Shown here: in pieces, positions 40,441 to 52,709 of the stretch
Position numbering within the stretch: position 1 is the first letter of the stretch
Layout of the letters: every line of letters starts with the position of its first letter
The notes under the pieces: model-generated
Databases searched by the model: none
What the model saw: the letters and a program-made list of their open reading frames with translations, nothing else
What the model was told of the DNA's origin: nothing
Origin: Hanleya hanleyi
Lineage: Eukaryota > Mollusca > Polyplacophora > Lepidopleurida > Hanleyidae
Assembly (NCBI GenBank): GCA_036873755.1
Contig: JAVTVY010033752.1
Span: 1-64,000 of the forward strand
Length of the DNA stretch: 64,000 nucleotides
Direction: 5' to 3'
Program-made: the position numbers and the translations under genes

Positions 40441-40934
40441 TGGTAGACCGTGGGAGACAAAAATCGCCATTTGGTGTAGACACATATTCTTAGCCAATCA
40501 CAGAGCTGTTTTACGTGTAGACATTAATTATTATCTGTCTACATACAATTTAATTCAATATCATATCGAATTATTTTATTATCCGTATACATATTATTTA
40601 GATACTGCATCAAATATTTCGATGCTACATCAAATTAATTTGTATCCCCGTTCAAATCATTTAGATACTGTATTGAATCAATTTGTATCCGTATACATAT
40701 TATTTAGGTATGGCATCCCAATATTTAAATTGTGGCTGGCCGTAGGGGACAAAAATCGGAATTTGGTATAGACATATTATTAGCCAATCACAGAGCTGTT
40801 TTACGTGTAGACATTATTTATTATATGTCGACATATAATTTAATTCGGTATCATATCGAATTATTTATATCCGTATACATATTATTTAGATACTGCATCA
40901 AATATTTCAGTGCTACATCAAATTAATTTGTATA
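40441..40934 (+). repeat. ~290-bp-spaced AT-rich direct repeats
   Basis: TTAGCCAATCACAGAGCTGT occurs at about 40491 and 40781; each is followed by ~150 bases with ACGTGTAGACATTA, ATCATATCGAATTATTT and TTTAGATACTGCATCAAATA. Spacing is about 291 bases. Confidence 0.85.
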
Positions 40935-41152
40935 CGTCTGAGTGCCAGCTCTAATTTTTTATTGTTCCAAAGATAGAGTAGAGAGTATGTTAACCTCCGC
41001 CTCCCCCCCCCCCCCACACACACACCCCACCCCCAGGCATGTTAGGGTTGAGAGAATCTAGAGATATGAGATTAACAAATTTGGTTATTTTCTTGTAAAT
41101 TTTCTTCGTTCATAAGTAAATTTTCGTGCACCTTCTCTCCATTTTTCCACAG

Positions 41153-41302
41153 GTATATTTCGGCGAAGTGAGATTAGTCACCGGGATAGTAACTCAAGGA
41201 CGGTTTAAAGACAACTCTTATAAATGGGTCAAAACATATCGCATAATGCTGAGTAACGATGGCGTCGATTGGACCAGTTTTACGGTTAATGGAGTGGAAA
41301 GG
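41153..41302 (+). CDS. Host exon: middle part of the discoidin domain
   Basis: Acceptor TTTTTCCACAG| and donor AGG|GTAAGC flank exactly 50 open codons. The peptide starts VYFGEVRLVTGIVTQGRF and includes YRIMLSNDGVDWTSF. These are the 'V.LG....VTG..TQG' and 'Y.V.YS.DG..W' blocks of F5/8 type C domains, and the junction EWIQ|VYFGEV with the exon at 31254 is in phase 0. The next intron is 1.9 kb. Confidence 0.9.
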
Positions 41303-43199
41303 GTAAGCTTATGATATAATCTTCCTACCAAACATTTCGAAGAGCCAATCTTTAGTAATATACTACACATTGGTTATAATTTTCTGGTTACTACAGGAAA
41401 TATTGTCGAGCAGAAAATCGATATGGTAGGTCTAACCTTAGAAAATATTAAAGGATTTCCGATGAGATGTCGACTCAAGGTATACAGGATCCTTTAGGAA
41501 ATCCCATTAGATTTTGTAGAATATCCTATAGGATTCTGGAAAAAATCTGTCGGCGCATAATTCCTACGAGATTTTGGCCAGAAATCTCGATTCCTTAGAA
41601 AATGCTTAGAATCCTTATGAAATTCTCAGGTGTTAACTTATTGAACGGCCAAATCGTAACACTTTTTAAACGCGTAATTGTGTTCAAATTGTTAACTTCC
41701 ATGTTCAATAATAATATATAATATAATAACAAGTGAAACGTACAATGAATGAAACTGATCGGCTGACAACTCACAGTAATTTGTATATTGACATGAGTTA
41801 TTACAAAAGTGTATTGACATGTTTCAAAATCGGAATTCCATTCCACAATCGGCGAAGTGATAATTGTTGAGGGTTCGGATGGGTTTGAATATAAAAATTA
41901 CTGCATGATTTCTGATCGACAATTTCTATTTGACATAAACAGCGTGTTTACATAACATGTTTTTTCAAACCGTTTCCAGAAACGCCCAATCGCTTGGTTC
42001 CCTTATGACCACGACGACTTATCAACACACAATGTAGCAAATCTTGACATGTACATATGGACAATGAGTTAGAAAATCAGTGCTGTTGTCAATTAGAGAC
42101 AGATTATACTTTGATTTATCATGTCATTCATATACAATACTCATTAATAAGTTTGAATTATAATCTAGCTATACGATTTCACATACACACTGCGGCAGTC
42201 GGAGAAAGTTACTCTCTGATAAAAAGTTTGGCGCCAGGCCCAACGTGCACATTAGAGAACGCCTCGCACAAATACGTGAAAGCCACAGTGGCTTGGTTAG
42301 CCGTTGGTGTCTTCGTCGATGTTGTTGTTAACTTTTTTTTATATATATATTTTTTTTTCATCAAGAATCTAATTATTTCATACCTTTTCATATACCGGTA
42401 CCACAATGACAGTGGATATCATAAAAACGCGTTCGATCTACATACCCCTCCTCTACTATATCTTCATCTATAATGTGAAAGCGAACCTGCCAATGGAAGT
42501 CAGACTGACCGAGACATTGAGATTAACTCCATCGCTCTGCCACTACACTGACGATGAAGGATATCAATAAAAGGCAATGTATCGAGGATATAATTGAAAT
42601 CTCACATTTGCGTACACTTCGCCATCCACAAGATGGCTTGCGAATAGTGTGTCTCCATTATCGCGGAGAGATATCCGGTACTTTACCGTATTCTGTTCGG
42701 CCTTCATCCGGCGGAGAACAGGCTCGAGAAATCTGATAAATTACAGGTTTTCATACCACTTCGGAAACAGATATTGCCTGGGCTTACAAAACATATAGGT
42801 ATGAATATCTGTCGTATCATCCAAGAGGTGTGGTAGATCTGTAATTTTGAACAAGTAGGACATAACATGACTCGAAAATTGCGGGTGACGTTGGGGTTAC
42901 GTCGGTAGACTTTAGCTGATTGGCTGGCAAAGTCACATGGTATTGATTTCTGGAAATTCCCTCTTGCAGTTGCCGGAAGTAGGCTGAACATGATGGATAC
43001 ACACGGTCTCAGGTTCAGTCTTACCGCGTATAGATGACCCAGATGGTTACAGGTTGATTCAAACAGCCTTCGGTTCACTCAATGCATTTTAATTACCAGA
43101 AGTGGTAGAAGCTCGGTACTTCAACCTTTTCCTATAGTGATACTTGGTTTCTGATTAGATTATAATTAATCTTCATGGAGATATCACTCTTCCTTTCAG
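41303..43199. other. Intron of the discoidin gene
   Basis: GTAAGC donor to TTTCAG acceptor. It contains AGGATTT-type short repeats (41450-41620) and a T-rich stretch at 42335-42358, but no recognised element. Confidence 0.65.
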
Positions 43200-43337
43200 A
43201 TATTCATAGGCAATGACGACAACTCTACCCCAGTTACCCGGATGTTGGAGTACTCCGTCTTTGCTGCCTATGTCCGGATTTACCCTCTGACTATCTATGA
43301 CTGGACCTGTTTACGATTCGATGTGTTGGGATGTTGA
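43200..43337 (+). CDS. Host terminal exon: C-terminal part of the discoidin domain
   Basis: After a CTTCCTTTCAG| acceptor, 45 codons and a TGA stop (43335-43337). The peptide includes IFIGNDDNSTPVTRML, AAYVRIYPLTIYDWTCLRFD and ends VLGC. The 'F.GN.D..TPV....., ARYVRIYP.....CLR.E..GC' pattern is the classic C-terminus of an F5/8 type C domain, with the final Cys that pairs to the domain's first Cys. The domain therefore ends the protein. Phase 0 matches the preceding exon. Confidence 0.92.
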   Translation: MFIGNDDNSTPVTRMLEYSVFAAYVRIYPLTIYDWTCLRFDVLGC

Positions 43338-44810
43338 TATTTTTGCGTTTGAAAATGCTGGTACAAGCTAAACATCAAAATATTCACAATCTCAGTGAGC
43401 TCCGAGGATTCTCTTATGTAGGTACAACTGAAGTAACAGCGGCTCTAAACAAAAGATCGACTGTCAGTTACGGAGCCGTAATCGCCACTCGCGCGCAACT
43501 GGGCGATTTTCAACCTTGGCCCCAGTGAAAATCTTTCCCTAAAAATCTTCGTTCATACTTGAGATAAATATCTACAACTTTAATAGCGAAGTGAAAGATA
43601 GTACACCTGTTCCAAGTATGTGTTAAAATGGGAGCAGAACATTTCTTTTTTTGAAGTTTTTTTTACATCCGATTTCGTATTAAAATTTGCTTTTTAGATG
43701 ACAGATGCGCTGGCACTGATCGCCGCCTGAGCTCTGGTTCGTTCTTCTGATCTCTCCCCTATAGGCTATAGCTTTAACCCGGGGCGATTTTCAATTATTG
43801 ATAACTGGTGTAAATAGGATAATATGGATCAAATATTCCTACTATTTCAAGAAAGGACCAACAAGCTTATATATTATGATGATTTTGGCAACTCGGGTTG
43901 AAAATAGTCCATTTATCATCGATTAAAATGCTAATCCCGTGTGCGTCTCGTGGGAATGGAACTATTTCTAGAACTGAGGAAGGAAGGAGGAGAGTGGACT
44001 CGCGTGAAAACATGAACAGCCTGTGTCTATTATTAACACTGACAGTCTGTGTTTATTATTTCAGGACTTAAAAAGAAAAAGAAAAATGGAGAAAGTAGGT
44101 AACCAGTTATCTCAAGAAAGACACCGGCGGGCTGCTGCTGATCGGCAAATAGTTATTAGTTATAGGTGAAATAAGTAGTTTTGTCGAGAATTAATTGTTT
44201 CCGTATGCCGTTATCTCAGATACTATACTGTTAACTATATTAAATGAATAATGTTTCACACAGTGCGATGCACCAGCAACGATTTTGCTATCCATGTCTC
44301 CAGTATCAAGCTCCAGTGGGTGGAGCTTTGAACTGCTCGAACGTGAATTGTTTTTGCTTAATGTTTTTTTTTTTTTTTTTTTTTTTGCAATTTCTGCAGG
44401 TATAGTGATCGGTGATATTTTTCTTGGTGCTATGATTCCAGATAAATTAGGATTCCAAGTAGTTTGATTGACTGGTCGAAAATGCAAAATTTACATGGGT
44501 TGTTCAGTAGGTATTGACTGAAGATCTGAGTTGATGATGTAAATAAATTGATTATTGATTATTGTTTGAGATTGAGACAAAATGCGATGTCTTAAATGAA
44601 CTGATTTAGGATATGCGGACGAGAAAGCTAGTCTAATGATCTAAATTTGTTTGCCGACCGGTACACACATATGATTGAATATTTGATCATACCGTCCACC
44701 TGGTGTTATATTGTCTGCAGTGCGATAATATGAGCTATATATTTATCCCATGTATCCGATTTTGGTTTTTTATTTTATTTTATTTTTTTTATGTTGGTTT
44801 CTTTTTTTCA
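43338..44810. other. 3' flank of the discoidin gene and unassigned DNA
   Basis: Includes a run of 23 T (44364-44386). No further exon or element is supported. Confidence 0.5.
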
Positions 44811-45570
44811 AGGTGATTTATTTCAATTATTCTTGAGGGTTTCTGCATTGCAAATTGTTTATGATGTCTGAATTATATGCCCATGTGTTCGATGGATGAT
44901 ATCTGTTAAAAATACAGAACAGAGTACATGTATGACTTTTACGGTATGCATGATAAACTACTCGACAAGTCCAATATAATTGATCGATTGAAATTAATAC
45001 TATTTCATTGAAGGGATTTCATTATTCGTTATTGAATGACTGGTATTTTATATCTTTATTATCTTTATGTGGTTAAATTAGATATATAATATAAAGCACA
45101 GACTTCAATGATAATCTGAATAGAATGTGAGGTTTTGATCATCAGTGCCAATATTAGGTTGAAATATTTAAGATATACAGGAGTCCTTTTTCAGGGTGAT
45201 TTATTTCAATCATTCCTGAGGGTTTTTGTAATGCAAATTGTATATGATGTCTGAATTATATGCTCCTATGTTTGATGGATGATATCTGTTAAAAATACAG
45301 AACGAAGTACGAGTTTTATGGTACATGCACGATTAACTACTTGACAAGCCCAATATAATCGATCGATTGAAATTATTTCATTGAAGTGATTTTATTATTC
45401 GTAATTGAATGTCTGGCATTTATATCATTATTGGGATGTGGTTAAATTAGATATATAATATAAAGCATGGACTTTAATGATAATCTGAATAGAATGTGAG
45501 GTTTTGATTGTCATTGCCAATATTTTGAGGTTGAAATACTTAAGATATAAAGGATCCGATGAAAAAGGAG
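44811..45570 (+). repeat. Two tandem ~383-bp 5' units (monomers) of the LINE
   Basis: GTGATTTATTTCAATTATTC begins at 44813 and its near copy at 45196, 383 bases later. Both copies run through GATGGATGATATCTGTTAAA, TTAGATATATAATATAAAGC and GAATGTGAGGTTTTGAT. Tandem 5' UTR monomers are a known promoter arrangement in L1 elements; the promoter role here is inference. Confidence 0.85.
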
Positions 45571-45874
45571 GTTCTGTTAAGTGCGGTGTGCACTATAAAT
45601 ATGTTTGTGTTAAGCTGGTCCACGTCAAATATTACATATGCTGTTTGAAACTTTTTGTAGATTGCAAATATCACAGAAAATGATATTCTCCGCCCAAAGG
45701 CGGAAATGAGCTACTAGCTGTATCTCTATCAATTTGAAAATTTTGAAGATTTGATTATCTTATGATAAGTAACTCCCTTATGAGTGTATCCATTTGTATA
45801 AACGGTTCGAAGTATTTGCTATATATATATGTCTGCATGGTTAACTAGTTGTGTAAATTTAATCCTAATCAATG

Positions 45875-48800
45875 ATGGAAAATGTTAAAGTAATAAGTCT
45901 GAATTGTCAGGGCCTAAATGGGGGTCAGAAGAGGCGAGATGTTTTCCATTACCTTAGGAGCAAAGATTTCTCTATTTGTTGTCTGCAAGACGTGCATCTC
46001 CCAGAAAATTTGGTTGGAATAGTTGAAAGTGAATGGGGGTATAAATGTTATATTAGCCCATCTGCGAGTAATTCTCGTGGTGTTGCAATTCTCTTCAATA
46101 ATAATTTTGAGTTTAAAGTTGATAAGGAAAAAAAGGATTTGGAAGGGAACATGATAGCTCTTTCAGTGTCTATAGGAGGGTATAATATAACTCTGTTGAA
46201 TCTATATGGGCCAAATAATGATACCCCATCCTTTTATAGTCAGGATATTAAAACAACTATAGAGGAATTTGATAACCCCTTCTTGATTATTTGTGGCGAT
46301 TGGAATATGGTGCAAGATCCACACCTTGACTACTATAACTATGTACAGATAAATAATCCAAGAGCTCGACAGGCTATGCTAGATATGGTGACCGATATGA
46401 ATCTTGTTGACCCTTGGCGGTCCAAGTACCCTGATGCGCAAAAGTATACATGGTTTAGAAAAAATCCACGTCAAGCAGCAAGATTGGATTTTTTCTTTGT
46501 CTCAAGTGAATTGTTAGCTCTTTTTGAGGATACTACAATCTTACCTGGCTATCGAACAGATCATTCTATTGTTGTAAATACTATTAATTTTACAGAAACT
46601 TCTAAAGGTAAAGGATTTTGGAAATTTAATGCCAGTCTTTTAAGAGATACTGAATTTATTAAGATCGTTAAGAATACTATTTCAGAAACGATGGCGGAAT
46701 ACTCTGCTGTCCCAATGGAGGATGTAGAAAATATTTCAAAGGCAGAAATACAATTAAATATTGATGAAGACGTGTTCTTGGAAATGGTTTTGATGAAAAT
46801 TAGAGGTAAAACAATATCATATTCGGCTGCCTTGAAAAAAAACGACAGTGCTAAAATTAAGAAGCTGGAGAGCGAGATTGCAAATTTGTTCCAAAAACTT
46901 CCATCATCGGACGTAGCAATTAATGAACAATACGAACAGAGGAATGTAGAACTAAGAGAAATGCGAGAAAAACTTCTAGAATGGGTCATGATTTGATCAC
47001 GTGCTAGGTGGATAGAGCAAGGTGAGAAACCTACTAGATATTTTCTCAACTTAGAAAAACGTGATTATACTAATAAAAGCATACCTTGCCAGATGGTAAA
47101 ATTGTAACATCGCAGCAAGAAATTATGAAAGAAATCTTCAGTTTCTACAGTAATTTGTATGCAAGTAGAGATGAAACATTGCTGGAAGCTGACCTCCATA
47201 GTGACCTTGACAATTCAGAATTTGATGTCCCGAAACTAGCTACGGACACTTCTGCTTCTCTTGAGGGAGAAATTTTATATTCTGAAGCCACCTTTGCAAT
47301 TAGGAAAATGAAGAATAACAAAAGTCCAGGGGTCTCCGGGTTTAACTGTGAATTTTTCAAGTTTTTTTGGAGAGATATTGGTTATTTAGTTACACGGGCT
47401 ATTAATTGCTGTTTCCGCAAGGGTGAATTGTTCCCATCTATGAAAGAGGGGCTTGTTACTTTAATTCCAAAAGGGGACAAAGCCAGGGATCAGTTAAAAA
47501 ATTGGAGACCAATTACACTGTTAGATGTGACTTACAAGGTTGCCTCTGCCTGCATATCCGAAAGATTGAAAAAGGTACTACCATCGATAATCCATGAAAA
47601 CCAGAAAGGTTTCCTTTCTTCGCGATTCATTGGTGAAAACATTCGACTATTATATGATATTCTTGAATATAGTGAAGATAATAGTATAGATGGGCTTCTA
47701 TTATTGATTGACTTTGAGAAAGCCTTTGATTCTCTATCATGGAGCTTTATTGATAAAGTGTTAGTTTTTTTTCAATTTTGGAAAAGATATTAGACGATGG
47801 GTTAGGACATTTTTCAATAAGAAGCGATCCAATATCTCCCTATCTTTTCTTGTTATGTGCAGAGATATTGGGTATATTAGTCCGAAAAAACAAAAAAATC
47901 AAAGGTGTCTTCATCCACAGGGAATGCAAGCTATTACAGTATGCAGATGATACTGTATTATTATTGGATGGATCGGAGGAATCTATAGATTTACTACAGT
48001 TCTTTTCTGAAATTTCTGGTTTAAAAGTGAATATAGATAAGACAAATATTTTGTTTTTTGGTGGTGCCAAGAACAATAACCCAATCTGTCCCGAATTGCA
48101 TTTATCGTGGTTTAGGCATAACTTTTTGTTTGGACTTCAAAAGAATGTCCGAGGTGAACTATTCCAAGAAGCTTAAAGATATCCGTACAAATCTCGCATT
48201 ATGGAAGGGAAGAATTCTTACTCCATATGGCAAAATTACTGTAATTAAATCGATATTTGTACCAAAACTTAATTACCTTCTTTTCACCCTTTCCAATCCT
48301 AGTAAAGACTTTATGATTGAATGTGAGAGATTATTTTATCAGTTTATTTGGAACGACAAACCAGATAAAGTTGCAAGAAGAGTTATGATCCAGCCAATTT
48401 TTAAAGGAGGTTTAAACATGATACATTTAGAATCTGTTGCGAACTCCTTGAAGTTGTCATGGATCCGAAGAATCTTTAGAAATCAGGCTCAATGGTCAGT
48501 TTTGCTGGCTGATACTTGGAATATTTCAGCTCAAAGCTTATGACACTAGGTCCTGAACTTATGAGAAAGAAATCCCAGCTGACTAAGAACGTTTTTTGGA
48601 AAGATGTACTTTCAGCATATATGTGAGTTTCGTGCAGAATTTACGTCTGGAAAATATATCTGATATATTTTCACAGCCATTATGGTATAATGAGAATATC
48701 CTTATTGGTGGAGAAACTGTCTTTTATAAGGACTGATACTCTAAGGGTATAATGTTTGTGTCAGATTTGTTTGATGAAAGCGGAGTTTTCCGGTCATATA

Positions 48801-49348
48801 ATAATCTATGTGATGTCTTTAGTATTAATATACAGCGCTTAGCATTCTATTGTTTACGAACCAGTATATTATATTACATGAGACGTGTAAATCTGAAAAG
48901 CAAAGTACATAATGGTTATTATGGCCCTTTTCCTCCTTTCTCCCTGAAAGTTATATTGTCAGTAGAGAAAGAGTGTGCAATCTATAATTCCGTATTCAAA
49001 AAAGATTTCCCATTCACTATTAAGTTTGTAAAATCTTGGGAATTGGAGCTAGGTGTAAAAGCAAATGATATCCAGTGGTCAAAAATATTTACTTTAAGCA
49101 AAACAATTAGTCCAGATACTAAACTTTGGTGGTTCTGGTATAGGATATTGTCTCGGTCGTTGACCTGTAGAGCTTTGTTTTTCAAGATGAACTTGACTGA
49201 TAGCAATATATGTTTTTTCTGCAAGAAGGATGTTGAGAGTATTAACCATTTGTTAGTTGAGTGCCCAACATCCATTATATTTCGGAAGAAGGTGAACGAT
49301 TGGGTTGTTCGTATTACCTCGTACAATTATTCTCGGCTTTATTGGTAA
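45875..49348 (+). pseudogene. LINE ORF2: endonuclease, reverse transcriptase, C-terminal zinc motif
   Basis: Endonuclease (45875-46996) shows SLNCQGLN, CCLQDVH (Asp where many have Glu), ICGDWN and GYRTDHS. A TGA at 46994-46996 interrupts RARWIEQGEKPTRYFLNLEK, which continues in frame. A frame change near 47080 leads to the RT part: KMKNNKSPGVSGFN, LVTLIPKGD, NWRPITLLDVTYK and LLLIDFEKAFDSLSW. A deletion near 47790-47830 removes the segment before DPISPYLFLL; then LLQYADDT (catalytic box), another shift near 48110, WKGRILTPYGKITVIK and FIWNDKP. After a gap (48544-48751) the last piece ends with CFFCKKDVESINHLLVECP, a Cys/His motif. It is inactive. Confidence 0.88.
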
Positions 49349-49889
49349 AAATCTGGAAGTTGTAAATTTGATTTCATTGCTGATAAATTTTTGCCTGTTT
49401 AGGGCTAGTCTTTGATGTGCATTACCAATGCTGGACTGTCTAAAAGCGGATTTGAAAAAGTACTATTTGGCTGAACAGGTGAATGCTAAATTATTAAATA
49501 ATGTTGATAAGTTCAATGAAAAATGGAACAAGTGGCATATTCTGATATAATGTCTCTTTATTTATAAGTCATTTTAGTCAATACATGTATTCCAATTCAG
49601 CATAGCTGTAAATTGGTGCTGATAAGTACTATGTATGACAACAGATCCTCGGGACATCAAGTCTGGAACTGTTCATTCTTACCTGACCGTGCGGACTGTA
49701 ATAATTAAGAATCTAATAACATTATTCGAAATACTGTATGTATAATGGATACACTCATTTATTTTTTATTCCATCTAAAAATGTTGAAAGCTGCATGTAA
49801 AATGCTATGTTATCACTGCAACAATGTTGACTGATGTGAATACTGATATGGACTGAATAAAAAAAATTATAAAAAAAAAAATAAAAAAA

Positions 49890-49927
49890 TGCTAAAAACA
49901 TAGCTAAGCGCCTCAAAGTCCCGGATG
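49890..49927 (+). mobile_element. SINE fragment, left of the Kolobok-like insertion
   Basis: AGCGCCTCAAAGTCCCGGATG reads on, after removal of the inserted element, into the SINE tail at 51931-51995. It suggests that the transposon landed inside a SINE. Confidence 0.4.
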
Positions 49928-49931
49928 TTAA

Positions 49932-51926
49932 AGGTCAACCCAAACGATCTGAGATCAAAAATATAAAAAAATAGCCCTTTCGATTCTGAAAATAATGATA
50001 TTTTTTTTATAATTTTGTGCAGTCTGGTTGGCGAGATATTGCCGTTTGAAAGGTGTAAATCGCTCTCCTGTCAATTCCAGCTGTGACGTCACGGAGGGAA
50101 GCCGTCTTGTATTCCCTATGTTAAAGCCGTATACCACAGTCATAAGTAGCTGCTGATTTCTGGAGATTTTCGGAGTATCGGGGCATCATTTGTTAAATAT
50201 GCCGCGATGTTGTGTAGTGGGAGGTTGCAGTTTTACTACATATGACGGTGTTAGTATTCATTTGTGGCCTAAAGACGACAAAATCGCTGCAAATTGGACG
50301 AAATTTGTACGCAACACGAGGGTGTGGAAAGAGGGCCCGAACCAGTACTCGTATAATTTGCTCGGCACATTTTGACAGAAAAACATCATTCGAGGACCTC
50401 TACAGCGTAGCAGTTGAATTTAGGTACAAACCAAAACTAAAGAGAACAGCTATTCCAACTATCAAACCTAAGAACAATCAGAATGTGACGGCAAAGAAAT
50501 CGGACAAGGGGAATCTACCACGGACATCGGCTGAACGAACCTTGCCTGCAAGCGAGGCCTCGGGCAGGGAGACGGCTGTACATGCCCTGCTCGCTCTCGC
50601 GTCCCCGATGAACGCCCAGAAGGCTATCCATGATGTGGAATTTGTTGCTTGAGCACCTACAAGTTAGACTGGATGAGTCTCTATTTCATATGTACTATTT
50701 AATAATAATAAAATGATCTTTCTTAAATATATATACGTTTGATAAGTAAATAAATAAATAAAAAAAAATTGAAAAAATTATTTGAAGTATTTCCTAATAG
50801 GCATAGTTACTTGCTTTTGTTTCCGCTTTAAAATACATTATGAAACAGGGGCTGGGTCCAGTCTACCTACAAGTGTGAGAGTGCATGTAGATCAGACAAC
50901 GACCAAGTCGTACAGTGATCGGGCAAACCGGTCACCTTTTTATTGTTTTTTTTCTGAACCCCCATTGGTTCTGAACACCAATTGGAGTGAATGGCTGTAG
51001 ATACAGAAGTGATAATAATAATTTCATAATCCTTTGACATTTGAGATTGTGGGAATATCATTCGATTTCAATTTACTTGAAGTCATTTGTCGAAAATTGA
51101 GCAAATGTGAATGCCGATCCATCACGTCGTTTCGACACCCACTCACCAGGGCTTACTTTTCGCCATGAATGTCCAAAGTTTTTTATCAAACTATATAACT
51201 CTGAAATTGGTATTTCGTGGGGATTATGGGAAAACAAACAGAATTCAAATCGGACGTATATCAGTAGAGTTATCAACAGTTTACTGTCCATTCTGTCGAA
51301 TCCCGGAGTTTATCCCTTCGAAAAGGCCGGCCAGTAAGAACAACAGCAACATAAACGTGCCCGTTCTTTACATCACAGAATCGTTCTACATTCAATACAG
51401 TTTGAAATATATGGACATTTATAGATGACGATAATAAAGTTTCCAGTCAAGTTGCAAACCAATCTGTATTCAGCAAACGATCTCTCCGAATCCTGTCGTC
51501 GTCGAGTTCCACGTTGTCACAATGGTTGTCATGTCAGAGTCGGAGCTCAAATTAATAGGGCTGAATTTCGTCGTTGGTCTTCAAACAACTGTTATTTTGC
51601 CCGTCATCATCCTCCTCTATGTCTGTTTCATCTTCTTGGCGAAAAATATTTCCATCTAAGGAACTGATATCGTTCGAATCGACATCTGAATCGGAGCTCT
51701 GACTGCACTCGCTTTCTATGTTATCCGCTATTTTTTTCTCAGGCAATTGCCCTGCGTGACGTCATCAACCCAGCTGTGAAAGTGTGAAAAAGCCCACTTT
51801 GCTCCCATACTCCGTGTGTTTCTGATCGGATTAGAATTTTTTCAATATTTTTTTCATACAAAGTGAAGTATGAACTTTGATTTTTAAGGATTTTTAGATA
51901 AAAAAAAAATCCGTTTGGGTTGACCT
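49932..51926 (+). mobile_element. Kolobok-like TTAA DNA transposon with THAP gene
   Basis: Perfect 15-bp terminal inverted repeats AGGTCAACCCAAACG (49932-49946) and its complement (51912-51926), flanked by TTAA on both sides (49928-49931 and 51927-51930). Subterminal inverted copies of TGACGTCACGNAGGG lie at 50084-50098 and 51750-51764. The interior encodes a THAP zinc finger. TTAA target duplications, purine-first ends and a THAP domain together fit the Kolobok superfamily better than piggyBac (CCC ends) or P elements (8-bp duplications). No catalytic transposase domain is recognisable, so it is probably a deletion derivative. Confidence 0.65.
50199..50652 (+). pseudogene. THAP-domain protein of the transposon, frameshifted
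   Basis: Begins MPRCCVVGGCSF, the expected THAP start (M-P-x-x-C-x4-C), followed by HLWPKDDKIAANWTKFV. The rest of the finger, ICSAHFDRKTSFEDL (Cys codon 50359, His codon 50368), is in another frame, so there is a shift at about 50350. Downstream are the AVPTI/VEF-type basic linker and a short tail to 50652. THAP fingers bind the transposon ends or host sites. A separate acidic minus-strand ORF (51552-51746) in the same element has no recognised domain. Confidence 0.72.
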
Positions 51927-51930
51927 TTAA

Positions 51931-51995
51931 AAGGAATAGGACTGAAATAGTGTTGAAAGCGACATTAAATCATATTCACTCACTCACTCAGTTAA
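51931..51995 (+). mobile_element. SINE 3' tail
   Basis: GAAAGCGACATTAAATCATA followed by TTCACTCACTCACTCAG matches the tail of the SINE at 24.0-24.2 kb. Confidence 0.6.
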
Positions 51996-52386
51996 CGAAC
52001 CGGGGCTCATGTGGCCAACCACGCCCTCTGCACCGCCCGCTGCCATGATAAGACGGCAATGTCCAGAGATGACCTTAAATTATAGTGGAAATGCCGCATT
52101 ATCTGCAATCTCAAGCAAATTGAACATAATCATATAACTAATGTCAATCATGTCGAATGCAAAAGGGGGAATTTGGTTCTATTATAGGATCTCGGGGATA
52201 AACATATCGCATAATTTTCTTTATTGTCTGACCACTTAGATATTTCCTTGATCATACCACTTTGGTTATCTTGGTCGATACCAGAGATCTCCAAAATATC
52301 TCCGAACACAATATTATACCGTACTTGATGTAATAGTAAAATGGCATGCACATACGAATAATTTTACAGCTCTCAGCTCTATTATC

Positions 52387-52672
52387 TTAACCCTTTTTGG
52401 CCTGGTGGGGAGGGGAGGGGGAGGGAGTTGATTCAGCCCCGCTAGTGAACTGTTTGCTGCTGTTCTGGAACGAAGGGCAGTTAAGAGCTGAAGCTTTGGG
52501 ACTCTGTAGCAAAATTTATTGCCGACATTTTATGCTAATTTGCATAAACTTCACAGGAGTAAATTCGAAATTGCCGCCAAGAGGTGTGAGCTGAAAGTTG
52601 TATTTTTCTTCGTTTTTCGGGCAGGGGGAGGGGGGAGTCAGGTCCCAAATACCCCAGGACAGATAGGATTAA
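52387..52672 (+). mobile_element. TTAA-flanked MITE, family copy
   Basis: TTAACCCTTTTTGGCCTGGT at the left and, as reverse complement, TTAATCCTATCTGTCCTGGG at the right, with TTAA at both borders. The interior contains GAGCTGAAGCTTTGGGACTC, related to the 24.7-kb copy. Confidence 0.6.
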
Positions 52673-52709
52673 GTAAGTCGCATCTTTTTAATGAGGTGTT
52701 GAACCTCTG

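Larger units (their letters stand above)
44811..49889 (+). mobile_element. L1-like (Tx1/L1 group) non-LTR retrotransposon, decayed
   Basis: A 5.1-kb element: two tandem 5' units, an endonuclease plus reverse transcriptase ORF2 in broken pieces, a 3' Cys/His motif and an A-rich tail (49858-49889). No ORF1 is seen between the 5' units and ORF2. The tail abuts a SINE fragment. Confidence 0.8.

Noticed and set aside
44364..44467. Possible exon after a T-run and TTTCTGCAG
   Set aside because: The acceptor-like site is attractive, but the short peptide has no partner exon or domain.
47145..49326. Minus-strand ORFs over the LINE
   Set aside because: Antisense shadows of the reverse transcriptase gene.
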